64,000 nucleotides of DNA from NCBI GenBank assembly GCA_019359235.1, contig JAHHHT010000008.1, positions 124,001-188,000 on the forward strand, in the 5' to 3' direction. The DNA comes from Oscillatoria princeps RMCB-10. Its GTDB lineage: Bacteria; Cyanobacteriota; Cyanobacteriia; Cyanobacteriales; Oscillatoriaceae. Shown here in pieces: positions 28,101 through 36,385 of the stretch. Made by a program: the position numbers and the translations under genes. The first letter of the stretch is position 1. The number at the start of each line of letters is the position of its first letter. The notes below the pieces were generated by a model that saw only the letters and a list, made by a program, of their open reading frames with translations, had not been told where the DNA came from and ran no database searches.

Positions 28101-31100
28101 TCAATGCCGGTCGCAGTATTAACATCAACGCCGATATCGATACCTCAGGAGGTAACGGAAATATTACCTTGCGAGCGAATCATAACAGCGCTAACCCCAA
28201 TTATCGCGAATCGGGCCCGGGTAACGTGACAATGGCACCGAGCACTGCCCTCAATACCGGCAGCGGCAACATCGTGATAGAATTGGGCACGCTCGCAGAA
28301 GTAGGCAACATCACCCTGAGCAATATAAACACGGCAGGTTCTCTCTTAGTAAATGCTGCTACGGGGAATATTATCCGCAGCTCAGCTGACTCGTTAATTA
28401 CGGCTGATAAAGCCTTATTCACGACATCACTATCAGACAGCGGCGGGATTGGCACTCAGGCAGAACCGATGCGCATAAGCGTGAACAATTTACAAGCCAT
28501 AGCAGGAAGTGGCGGGGCGTTTTTCGACTCGCCTGAACGGGGGGTGACTGTGGGCGGTGCTAGCAAGCTTGCCCTAGGGATTGAAACAGCCAATGGCGGT
28601 GACATCTCACTGCATGCCGCCGGAGACATCACCATCACACAACCGGTCAATACAAGTATATTATATGCTAATTCCGGAAATATCAGCTTGATTAGCGCTG
28701 CCGGTGCCATTGATACTACCAACAGCAGCATATCCTCTTATGCCACCAGTATAAAACCTGATTTAGAGCCGCAAAATGGAGGATCTGTCACCCTGACAGC
28801 TTATGGAGATATCAAGACAGGTAACATTTCGTCGTATTCGCAGAGCACCGGCAGTGGGGGGAATATCGCCCTCAATAGCAGTGCCGGTGGGATTGATACT
28901 GCCGGTGGCGAGCTATCCTCTTATTCAAGTCAGGGGAATGGGGGTTCTGTCACCCTGACTGCTTCTGGGGATATTAAGACAGGTGACATCTCGTCGTATT
29001 CCTTGGGCACCGGCAGTGGGGGCAATATTGAACTCAGGAGCCGCTTAGGTGCCATTGACACTACCTCTGGCTGGCTATCCTCTTCTTCAAGTCAGGGGAA
29101 TGGGGGCTCTGTCACCCTGACGGCTTCTGGGGATATTAAGACAGGGCGGATTCAGTCAATGGCGGGCTTTGATAATTCCTCAGAATTAGACCCTATTACT
29201 AATACTTCTGACCAGATATTCACTCCTGTTGCCGGCAGCACCGGCACCGGAGGAGACATCACAATCGAAAGCAGCGGTGGTGCGGTAGATGCTAGCGCCG
29301 ACTTACTAAACACCATGTCCTCAGGGGGCAGATCCGGCAATGTCACTATTAATGCCGCCGGACATATCTCCACCAGTAACATCCGCTCGGAAGGCCCATT
29401 GCACGGCGGCAATATTAGCATCCACAGCGACAGTCAACACAGTATTGAGGTCGCAGGCAATCTAGACACCTATTCTACTAATGGCACAGCCGGCGATGTC
29501 AGTCTCACCAGCCCGGGCAACATTACCATAACTGGTAATATCACCTCCTCTGGCGAACAAAGCAGCGGCAAAATTACTGTCTCCAGTACGTCGGGAGATA
29601 TTAATATAGGTGTTATCGAATCCTTTTCACAATCCGGTAACGCAGGCTCAGTTACTCTCTCCGCCGGCGGCAACACAACTCTAGGGGGCGACGCTAACAC
29701 AAGTGCCATCAGCTCTCATGGAAAACAGCAAGGTGGGAATATAACCATCACCAACCAGTCAGGCGGATTCACCGCCAGTGGCAATATAGAATCCTATTCT
29801 GACTATGGTATTGCCGGGAAAGTCGCAATCAATACCAGTGGCGACGTAAGAATAGGCGGTGACGCCTCTGGAATAGCCATCAGCACTTGGGGCTCAAGCC
29901 AAGGCGGTGATATTAGTCTTACCAGCAGTTCAGGTCAAATTGTCGCCACCGGCGACTTAACCGCCAGCGCCATTAACGGCAATTCCGGCAACATCACCAA
30001 CACTGCCGGTGGCGATATCACCACCGGCAACCAAACCACCACCGCCACCAACGGCAATTCCGGCGACATCACTGACACTGCCGGTGGCAACATCACCACC
30101 GGCAACCAAACCACCACCGCCACCAATGGCAATTCCGGCAACATCACCAACACTGCCGGCGGTGACGTGACAGCCGGCGAGCAAACCTCTTCTGCCAACA
30201 ACGGCAATTCCGGCAACATCACCAACACCGCCGGCAACAATATAACCACCGGCAACCAAACCACCAGCGCCACTAACGGCAATTCCGGCAACATCACCAA
30301 CACCGCCGGCAACAACATAACCACCGGCAACCAAACCACAAGCGCCCAAGGTGGAACTGCCGGCAACATCACCAACACAGCAGTTGGCAGCATTACTACA
30401 GGCAATATCACCTCCACCGGCACTCAAGGCAGTGGAAATATCACCCTGACTAGCGCCACCGGAGAAATTAACACGGGTGCAGTTCACACAGATACGGGAG
30501 AAGTGAATATCAATGCTGGCGTTAACCCACTGCCGGTGCCGGTGCCGGTGCCTGACTCAACTCAAACTGTGCCGGTGCCTGACTCAACTCAAACTGTGCC
30601 GGTGCTGTCTAATCCCTTAATTCAATCCGTGATTTTAGATAGCAGCACCAACCCCAACATATCCACCAGTAAAACTGCCATCCCCGACAGGAATGCTGCC
30701 AATATCAGCGACAGCAGCGCCCCGCAAATCTTAGCAAGTCTCAATGTCCTAAACAGCAGCCCCCTGGCGGTAAATACCACTCAAATTATAGCGCAGCTAG
30801 AGCAAAGCCGGGGACAGGAATTTGCCAATTACTTCGGGCAAAATCTCTCTAACCAATTGACAACAGCAGAAAGCATCCGAGACGCTTTGGCAACCATTGC
30901 TTCCCAAACCGGCAACCGCTCTGCTATAATATATGTCACCGCCCTCCCCGACCAATTGGAACTCGTAATGTTCCCGCCAGAAGGGCACCCCATCCGCAAA
31001 ACTGTCCCCGCTGCCTCTCGCGAGGAACTGCTCAAAGTTGTCGCAGACTTTCGCGACAGAGTTACAAACCCCGTCTATCGAAATTCCACCGGCTATTTAA

Positions 31101-31990
31101 AACCGGCAGCTCAACTCTATCAGTGGCTCATTGCCCCAATCGAGCCGGAATTGCAAGCCGCTAAAATCGACACCCTGCTGTTCAGCATGGATGCCGGGTT
31201 GCGCGGGTTGCCGGTGGCGGCACTGCACGACGGCAAACAGTTTCTCGTGGAAAAATACAGTCTCGCCCTCATCCCCAGCGTCAGCTTAATGGATACACGC
31301 TACCAACCCTTACAGGGGAAACAAGTCCTGGCAATGGGTGCCAGCGAATTTCCCGACCAAAAACCCTTGTTCGCCGTGCCGGTGGAACTTTCTGAAATTA
31401 CCCAGAAGTTGTGGCAAGGCAAAGCTTTGTTGAATCAGGAATTCACGCGAGACAACCTGATGCAACAGCGCTATAATTATCCCTATCCCATGATTCACCT
31501 GGCAACTCATGGCGAATTCAAACCCGGAGATATCAGCAATTCTTACATTGCGCTGTGGAACGACAAGTTGCGTCTGGATGAGCTGCGCAACATAAGCCTG
31601 AACAATCCTCCGGTGGAATTATTGGTACTCTCCGCCTGTCGCACTGCAGTCGGCGATGAAAAAGCGGAATTGGGATTTGCCGGTTTTGCAGTGGCGGCGG
31701 GAGTCAAGACAGCAGTAGCCAGTTTGTGGTATGTTAGCGATGCGGGAACCTTAGGGCTGATGGCAGAATTTTACCAGCACTTAGCGGATGCCAAGATTAA
31801 GGCGGAGGCGCTTCGTCAAGCTCAGCTGGCGATGATTCGGGGAGACGTGCGGATAGAAGAAGGTGAGTTGCGCCAAACAGGGATTCGTGGCGGCGTTTCT
31901 CTGCCGGCAGAATTGCTCAAGGAGGGAAACCACAATCTATCCCATCCCTATTATTGGTCTGGCTTTACCATGATTGGCAGTCCGTGGTAA
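25151..31990 (+). CDS. Secreted haemagglutinin-like adhesin with C-terminal CHAT protease domain, copy B
   Basis: The 2279-residue product starts with a signal peptide ([20 protein letters not shown]; likely cut after ATPALSQ) and a TPS haemagglutination domain (about 35-250). It continues as a Gly/Ser/Thr-rich beta-helix with dozens of roughly 50-residue repeats ([17 protein letters not shown], [17 protein letters not shown]), and a 25-residue array at about 1610-1745. A Pro/Val linker (PVPVPVPDSTQTVPV) follows, and then a CHAT domain to the end. In CHAT the caspase-like dyad is visible as His about 2120 in HLATHGEF and Cys about 2163 in LSACRTAVGDEKAELGFAGF, closing with HPYYWSGFTMIGSPW. 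CHAT domains are cysteine peptidases used in signalling and conflict systems. Export probably needs a TpsB pore not found here. The start at 25151 matches the signal peptide and copy A. Confidence 0.94.
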   Translation: MKSLAANLSLLLAVLPYLGAFASATPALSQPITPAPDGTGTAVTPQGNTFNIQGGSLSSDGANLFHSFQKFGLSSGETANFLSNPDIRNILGRVVGGDASYINGLIQVTGGNSNLFLMNPAGILFGPNASLNVPASFTATTATGIGFGSGWFNAVGSNDYNILVGTPSAFNFAVLQPGAIVNEGNLSLTSGNSLTLLGGTVINTGTLSSPGGNITIAAVPGESAVRISQEGHLLSLDIEPVALTGAEVPAVLQPLSLPQLLTGRPDFGHASALSVSETGEVSLTGSGVRIPASGGIAAGNIDTSSESGDGGAITLNAKSDIITGSLRTVAGGTGTGGNIAISSSAGGINTSAEKLDASSYDGDGGNVTLSAERNIVTGEILSASGEIISLGTDEWGIDQFSYKGGTGTGGNITLESRTGAIDTSAGNLDSYSLGNDGGSVTLTASGDIKTGNIDSYAGYDDSNTGPFVGPGSGGNIALNSSAGGIDTAWGWPNSSSSQGNGGSVTLTASGDIKTGYISSYSYGTGSGGNINISSSAGGIDTATAWDWLNSSSSQGNGGSVTLTASGDIKTGGISSDSYGTGSGGNITLNSSAGGINTSGGGTLYSVSRQGNGGSVTLTASGDIKTGSITSSSYGTGSGGNIALNSSAGGINTSAGAVDSSSVEGNGGNVTLTAERDIITGEIKSAASPEIILITDEWGLEQLSSQGSTGTGGNITLESRSGAVDTSPGNLSSNSLESDGGSVTLTASGNIKTGDISSSSYGTGTGGNIVLTSSAGGIDTALGVLDSSSEQGEGGAVTLTASGEIQTGNIESYSQGTGSGRNIELKSSAGAINTTFGQDNTLGKLDSSSSQGKGGRLTLTASGIVHTVNLNSSGLLRGGDITVTSQLSDIIYGGFLDSSSGKGTPGKIALNAFAGSISTGNLSGARNITITGGGKDDAFNSNSAASVTSDADKINTRSGNVTLNAHNDITVSQPIQTDSISNLALNAGRSININADIDTSGGNGNITLRANHNSANPNYRESGPGNVTMAPSTALNTGSGNIVIELGTLAEVGNITLSNINTAGSLLVNAATGNIIRSSADSLITADKALFTTSLSDSGGIGTQAEPMRISVNNLQAIAGSGGAFFDSPERGVTVGGASKLALGIETANGGDISLHAAGDITITQPVNTSILYANSGNISLISAAGAIDTTNSSISSYATSIKPDLEPQNGGSVTLTAYGDIKTGNISSYSQSTGSGGNIALNSSAGGIDTAGGELSSYSSQGNGGSVTLTASGDIKTGDISSYSLGTGSGGNIELRSRLGAIDTTSGWLSSSSSQGNGGSVTLTASGDIKTGRIQSMAGFDNSSELDPITNTSDQIFTPVAGSTGTGGDITIESSGGAVDASADLLNTMSSGGRSGNVTINAAGHISTSNIRSEGPLHGGNISIHSDSQHSIEVAGNLDTYSTNGTAGDVSLTSPGNITITGNITSSGEQSSGKITVSSTSGDINIGVIESFSQSGNAGSVTLSAGGNTTLGGDANTSAISSHGKQQGGNITITNQSGGFTASGNIESYSDYGIAGKVAINTSGDVRIGGDASGIAISTWGSSQGGDISLTSSSGQIVATGDLTASAINGNSGNITNTAGGDITTGNQTTTATNGNSGDITDTAGGNITTGNQTTTATNGNSGNITNTAGGDVTAGEQTSSANNGNSGNITNTAGNNITTGNQTTSATNGNSGNITNTAGNNITTGNQTTSAQGGTAGNITNTAVGSITTGNITSTGTQGSGNITLTSATGEINTGAVHTDTGEVNINAGVNPLPVPVPVPDSTQTVPVPDSTQTVPVLSNPLIQSVILDSSTNPNISTSKTAIPDRNAANISDSSAPQILASLNVLNSSPLAVNTTQIIAQLEQSRGQEFANYFGQNLSNQLTTAESIRDALATIASQTGNRSAIIYVTALPDQLELVMFPPEGHPIRKTVPAASREELLKVVADFRDRVTNPVYRNSTGYLKPAAQLYQWLIAPIEPELQAAKIDTLLFSMDAGLRGLPVAALHDGKQFLVEKYSLALIPSVSLMDTRYQPLQGKQVLAMGASEFPDQKPLFAVPVELSEITQKLWQGKALLNQEFTRDNLMQQRYNYPYPMIHLATHGEFKPGDISNSYIALWNDKLRLDELRNISLNNPPVELLVLSACRTAVGDEKAELGFAGFAVAAGVKTAVASLWYVSDAGTLGLMAEFYQHLADAKIKAEALRQAQLAMIRGDVRIEEGELRQTGIRGGVSLPAELLKEGNHNLSHPYYWSGFTMIGSPW
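29973..30390 (+). repeat. 75-bp tandem array inside adhesin B
   Basis: Five complete units and a degenerate sixth encode [20 protein letters not shown] plus TTTAT and variants. One unit reads [14 protein letters not shown], exactly like a unit in copy A, so the arrays share history or exchange sequence. Unit order differs between the paralogues. Confidence 0.85.
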
Positions 31991-32030
31991 TCGGAAGTTG
32001 GGCGGGGCAAATTAATCATATGAACCTCTC

Positions 32031-32085
32031 TCTTTCTCCCCCTCCCCGTTCACGGGGAGGGGGTTGGGGGGTGGGGTTGACCGAA
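32031..32085. repeat. 55-bp GC-rich hairpin repeat, copy 2
   Basis: The same stem-loop and tail (CCCCCTCCCCG, TTCA loop, CGGGGAGGGGGTTGGGGGGT, GGGGTTGACCG) as at 18296-18350. The loop is the main difference. It lies about 40 bp after the adhesin B stop and could form a strong hairpin in its transcript. Confidence 0.8.
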
Positions 32086-32111
32086 GCGTGAGAGTACGGC
32101 ACCCCACAACA

Positions 32112-32217
32112 TATAGCAAGAGACAGTCAGTTTAGGACAAGGCATCTCACTTGCTAGTAGGGACAGGGACAGGCGAGACGCCTGTCCTACGTCCTAACCT
32201 AAGTGGCTACTGCTATA
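32112..32217. mobile_element. MITE-like element, TATAGCA family, copy B
   Basis: Starts TATAGCAAGAGACAGTCAGT, continues TTAGGACAAG, contains GGGACAGGCGAGACGCCTGT and ends GTCCTAACCTAAGTGGCTAC followed by TGCTATA. This is the shortest of the three copies at 106 bp, a compact form with both termini and the central palindrome intact. Confidence 0.7.
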
Positions 32218-32283
32218 ATTAGCAGCCAGTGGGAAGATTAATTTTGAATTTTGAGATTTGAATTGAAATCAACCTCCCCACTT

Positions 32284-34248
32284 TTATCGCGTCGCGTAAC
32301 CGAGCACAGTCGTGGGGGCGAGGGGCTCGATATCCCGGTCGAAACCGCCCACTTGATTGGTGCGTACCGCCCACAAATCAGCCCCATGCCGCAACAAAAT
32401 CCCGGCAATCTCATCTTGCGCCCGCCTGGGAACCATCGTCCGCCAGGTGGTGACAATCTTAATCAGAGTGCTGAGGAAAGTCTCCTCGCCATTCTTACTA
32501 ATTCCTGCCAACTTGTCCACCTTTTCGCGCCAGTCAGGCACGACAATTCCCAAAGGAACTAAATTGATTTCCAGCGAGTGCGCCAGCTCCACCAGCTGCC
32601 AAAATCGCACCGTTTGCTGGTCATCAGAATGAGACAGCAGCCATTTTTGAATGTCAGGGTTGGACTTGCGATTGTCCTGCATTCGCTGAATCGTCGCATA
32701 CAGCGCTTGATTCGAGTCTTGCACGCAAGACGTCACCGGCGTCACCACAGACGCGCCGGTGCCATCCCCGATCCGGTATCGCGCCGCCATCACGTCCAGC
32801 TGCCGGCAAAATTCCTCCATCGCTGACAGTTTAATGCCACCAAAGTCGTAGTCTTTCGTAATAGCATCGAATTTTACGATAAAATCGCAGACAGGTCGAT
32901 TTCCCAGCCAGCCCCGCTGCAAATCGCCCATATAGTTACACCATTTTATCCTCCCCGCCACAATCCCATCTGGGTTGTGGGCGTACACTTGCCGGTATTC
33001 AATATCAAAGCGCAACTCGCCGGTGAAAGAGTCGCGAACAACATGAGCCACCCCGTAAGCAAAGTGCCCCGTGACAATGCCAAATGTTATCCGGTCGCCT
33101 TTTTTGCCGCCAATCCCGCCAAAAGCGTGCATTACAATTGCAGTGTCTCCTTCCTTCCATCGCGAGATCGCCTCTTTCTCGCTTTTCTCCGCCGGCGCTA
33201 AAAGAACCGTTTTGGCGGTGCCTTTTTTAGCGGGAGTATTTATCCAATTATCCCACATCAGATATCTCTGACAAGCCAGCAAACCCAAACGCACTTCATC
33301 CGGTGCCGGTGCGGGTTTTTCCGCATATGCGGGGAGCGCCGGCACACTCAGCGCACCCGCCCCCACTCGCACGATCGCGCGGGGTTCAATCGCTCGGGTG
33401 ACAAACACCCCATCCCCATCTCTTTCGCCATAAATGTACCAGCCGTCTCCATTAAACGGCGACTTTTCAATCAGGCGATTCGTCGATCTGGGCACCCCCT
33501 GCGGATCTGGCGGCACTTGAGGAATGCGAATCATTTCAAAAGGGCCATCAAATTGCCCCGAAGTTTTGTTATAATGGCGGACAAGGAAGCGCTCGCTCCC
33601 CTGAACTTCCGGTCGCAAAATCGTCACCAGAGCGCAGATGCGACCGCTAATTTGCACCGGCTCGCCGCCGATCTCTAAAGCCAGCCAGCCACTGCTTTCG
33701 TCCCGCACAACCTGCGCATCTTTTAGCAGAACAGTCATATCATCTTGCGGGAGAGCACCGGCAAGCGACTCCAGCGGGCCCACCCGCAGCCAGTTATTCA
33801 ACCTCTGCGGGTGCACATTCCCAGCTTTCTGGCTATTTATAGCCTTTTCGGTGAAGCGGACATCTCGCGTCACCGCACTGACAAAATCTCGCACTTTTGG
33901 GTCATTGCGCCACCGCAACCAGACAGTCTTCCCCGCCAGCTTTTCACACGCGGGAGGGGCGCTGTGAACTTCAAACAGCACCGAATCCTCCAGCCGGCGC
34001 TGCTCAAATGCCGGCAAAATCAGGCGACCAGTCCACAAGCCAATCGGTTGATAAAACTGCGGCGCAGCGGTTCGATCGCGCTCGATTTGCTGCAGCAGAT
34101 CGGCTGTCATTGGCTCCACCGGCTCCTCTGCCGGCTCAAACTCCCAGCGCTTCCCCCCAAGGAGTTGGGAAAGTTGCCGGTGATGAAAAATCAGGAACAG
34201 AATCACCGTCAGAATCAGCAGCCCTAGAATCAGATTGATATGGCTCAC
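32284..34248 (-). CDS. Membrane-anchored protein of unknown function
   Basis: From GTG 34248 the product is 654 residues and begins with one transmembrane segment (HINLILGLLILTVILFLIFH), leaving a large soluble part. An upstream GTG at 34335 would add 29 residues. The soluble region has a beta-rich first half (WTGRLILPAFEQRRLEDSVL, KTVWLRWRNDPKVRDFVSAV, WLALEIGGEPVQISGRICAL, DGWYIYGERDGDGVFVTRAI). A central domain follows (GDTAIVMHAFGGIGGKKGDR, ITFGIVTGHFAYGVAHVVRD), and then a helical C-terminus (LWAVRTNQVGGFDRDIEPLA). I cannot name the family with confidence. The AFGGIGG and VTGHFAYG motifs look like conserved core. No neighbour on the same strand is close enough to suggest an operon. Confidence 0.78.
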   Translation of the reverse strand: MSHINLILGLLILTVILFLIFHHRQLSQLLGGKRWEFEPAEEPVEPMTADLLQQIERDRTAAPQFYQPIGLWTGRLILPAFEQRRLEDSVLFEVHSAPPACEKLAGKTVWLRWRNDPKVRDFVSAVTRDVRFTEKAINSQKAGNVHPQRLNNWLRVGPLESLAGALPQDDMTVLLKDAQVVRDESSGWLALEIGGEPVQISGRICALVTILRPEVQGSERFLVRHYNKTSGQFDGPFEMIRIPQVPPDPQGVPRSTNRLIEKSPFNGDGWYIYGERDGDGVFVTRAIEPRAIVRVGAGALSVPALPAYAEKPAPAPDEVRLGLLACQRYLMWDNWINTPAKKGTAKTVLLAPAEKSEKEAISRWKEGDTAIVMHAFGGIGGKKGDRITFGIVTGHFAYGVAHVVRDSFTGELRFDIEYRQVYAHNPDGIVAGRIKWCNYMGDLQRGWLGNRPVCDFIVKFDAITKDYDFGGIKLSAMEEFCRQLDVMAARYRIGDGTGASVVTPVTSCVQDSNQALYATIQRMQDNRKSNPDIQKWLLSHSDDQQTVRFWQLVELAHSLEINLVPLGIVVPDWREKVDKLAGISKNGEETFLSTLIKIVTTWRTMVPRRAQDEIAGILLRHGADLWAVRTNQVGGFDRDIEPLAPTTVLGYATR

Positions 34249-34542
34249 AGTTAGGCTAGAGAGTTTAATTTCAAGAAAGTAAATATAGCACGAGAGCCGC
34301 TGAATAGAGTCAGGGCTGCTAACCCCTTCCCTCACTCAGCGGCGGAGAAGGGGGTTGCCTCACCCATTTAAAACCGGCTATAATGGAAAGTCAGTAGGCC
34401 AACACAATTAAGCCCCACAGGTGGGCGGCCAGAAACTTGGTTGATTTAAGAAACCAGGTTTCTAGATGTTCAGTTTATTCCCCTCGTTCCCCGGCGGTGC
34501 CGGTGGGTGCGGGTTTATTCAGACCCTTCGTTGCGCTGCAAA

Positions 34543-34635
34543 TATAGCGGTTTTCAGTTGGGTGAAGTACGCCCCAGAAACCCGGTTTCTTAAAGAAACC
34601 GGGTTTCTCAGTCCCTCACTCACGGGAAAAACGCG
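34543..34635. mobile_element. MITE-like element, TATAGCGG family
   Basis: Begins TATAGCGGTTTTCAGTTGGG, carries two AGAAACCCGGTTTCTTAAAG-type palindromes inside, and ends TCAGTCCCTCACTCACGGGA followed by AAAACGCG. The same layout, with the same left and right end motifs, is at 51533-51639. It lies just past the 3' end of the PLD gene. Confidence 0.55.
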
Positions 34636-34660
34636 CTTGTGTCGGTTCAGCCCGCCCCCG

Positions 34661-36385
34661 CTACCAAGTCACCCGGTCTTTCAACTTGTCCAGCAGCTTT
34701 GGCCCCACACCTGGCACCCGATCCAAGTCTTCCAGAGATGCAAAGGGTTTTTCCTGCCTTGCGGCGACAATCTGCTTGGCCAATTTCGGCCCAACTCCTG
34801 GCAGCGCCTGCAATTCTTCCAAACTAGCGGTGTTGAGGTTGACTTTCTCACCGGCAGGGGGTCCCGAATCAGCCGGCTGTCCCGCACCGGCATCCCTTGG
34901 CTCGCACTGTTCCTGCTGCGCCTGGATTCTGCCCTGAATTCGGGGCGGCACCCCCAACTGGGCACCGGCATAAAGTCGCTCAAATTCGCGGACAAAATGT
35001 GCCGCCACCGTGGGATTGTGAATCACTAACAGCGTCTCATCATTGCCTGAATTGGCCTGTTCCGACCAGTTGTGAGAGCCGGCGATCGCAGTTTCCCCGT
35101 CTACAATACCGAATTTGTGGTGCAGCAAATCTCCCTGAGGCAGCACCGGCGCACCCACCGTTGCAATCGGGTGCGCCCAAGGCCGGTTGCCCGCTTCGTA
35201 CCGGCAGATATCCCCCAGGGCAACCCCCATCATATCCAGCGCCTCACTGTAAGTGCGGTAAGCAAAATCCGGGTCGATTAACGCTCGCACTCGCACCCCC
35301 CGCTCGTGAGCGGTTTCCAGAATATCCCCCAGCTGCTGTTCAGAGAAAACAAACAGCGCCAAATCGACAGAGCGAACACTTTCAGCTAAAGTTTTGCCAA
35401 TCGTACCGTTACTGCTGTCGCTCCAAGGCACCGCCTTACTGCTGGGGGAAAATTGCACGGCGAGCGTGCCGCTGCCGGCTGGGAAAACCTGCGCCGGTCG
35501 AAATGGCTTTTTGACGCCAAATTTGCTGTCCGGCTTGCCCTTCGGCCCATCCCCCCACATCAGGTTAAATTCCTGCGCAAACACAGCCGCCACCTGGGAA
35601 CTGTTAATTTTTAGCAGATTGTTAGGGTTGCCGCGACTTGCCGGGGCTGAAAAATCTCCGTAAATGTCGCTGCTGGTGAAATTTGCCGAAGTCACAATCA
35701 CTGTTGCGCCATCGACAATCACAAATTTGTGGTGCATCAAACCGCTGCCTTTGGAGCCATCCGCCGTATCGTCAATCACCGGCACCCCCCCGTCGCGCAA
35801 TATAACCAGCGCGTCTTTCTGCTTTATTTCTTCGGAACTCAGCTGCCCGTCGCCGTCGCCATCCGCTAACTTGACGAATTCATTATAGCGCTGGCGCTCT
35901 CGATCGGGCAGCTGGCTCACCTCAGCCGGTTTGAACTCCGACCAAGGCCGGCTGTAAGAATTTTCCAAAATCACTCTCACCCTCACACCGGCTTTTTTCC
36001 GCTCCACGAGAGCCGCAGCAATTTCCGGCAAGCGCAACTCCTGAACCGCCACATCGACAGATGAGCTAGCCCCCGCAATCGCGCTCACAATCAGCCGCTC
36101 AAAGTCATCCCCTTTGCGGGCAATCTTCCGGTACGGTTCAGTAAATTCAGCCGACCGGTTTTGATTCATGTAAACCTGAATGTCCGGATCTTGAGGCAAA
36201 GGACGTTCTGGCGCGGCGCTGTTTTTAACCTTAAAGACAGTAAAGAGTATTCCTATCCCCAGCAATACCAGAAAGCCCAGCAAGACCGAGACAGCCAGCT
36301 TCTTGCTGTTCGCTTTGGGCTGTTTAGACGCGGAACTGGAGTTTAGACTTGAGTGCGAACGGTCGCCCCGGTGCTGCGCAGACAT
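34661..36385 (-). CDS. PLD-family nuclease/phosphodiesterase with EF-hand and HhH domain
   Basis: The 574-residue protein has a polar N-terminus and one transmembrane segment (about 30-51, LAVSVLLGFLVLLGIGILFT). Two phospholipase-D halves follow, with HKD motifs HHKFVIVDG (His218, Lys220, Asp225) and HHKFGIVDG (His422, Lys424, Asp429); each is followed by the expected S-x-N (TSANFT, GSHNWS). Between strands of the first half lies a canonical calcium-binding EF-hand loop, DGDGDGQLSSEE (175-186). The last 60 residues (KVNLNTASLEELQALPGVGP, SLEDLDRVPGVGPKLLDKLK) are a ComEA-type helix-hairpin-helix DNA-binding domain. Signal-anchor topology suggests the catalytic part is periplasmic, so an extracytoplasmic, possibly calcium-gated nuclease is a reasonable inference; a lipid substrate is the alternative. 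GGGGGA precedes the ATG at 36385. Confidence 0.92.
   Translation of the reverse strand: MSAQHRGDRSHSSLNSSSASKQPKANSKKLAVSVLLGFLVLLGIGILFTVFKVKNSAAPERPLPQDPDIQVYMNQNRSAEFTEPYRKIARKGDDFERLIVSAIAGASSSVDVAVQELRLPEIAAALVERKKAGVRVRVILENSYSRPWSEFKPAEVSQLPDRERQRYNEFVKLADGDGDGQLSSEEIKQKDALVILRDGGVPVIDDTADGSKGSGLMHHKFVIVDGATVIVTSANFTSSDIYGDFSAPASRGNPNNLLKINSSQVAAVFAQEFNLMWGDGPKGKPDSKFGVKKPFRPAQVFPAGSGTLAVQFSPSSKAVPWSDSSNGTIGKTLAESVRSVDLALFVFSEQQLGDILETAHERGVRVRALIDPDFAYRTYSEALDMMGVALGDICRYEAGNRPWAHPIATVGAPVLPQGDLLHHKFGIVDGETAIAGSHNWSEQANSGNDETLLVIHNPTVAAHFVREFERLYAGAQLGVPPRIQGRIQAQQEQCEPRDAGAGQPADSGPPAGEKVNLNTASLEELQALPGVGPKLAKQIVAARQEKPFASLEDLDRVPGVGPKLLDKLKDRVTW

Noticed and set aside
29935-30487. 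Minus-strand frames of 160-176 residues with VxAGG repeats
   Set aside because: Antisense shadows of the 75-bp array in adhesin B, with no start signals or family resemblance.
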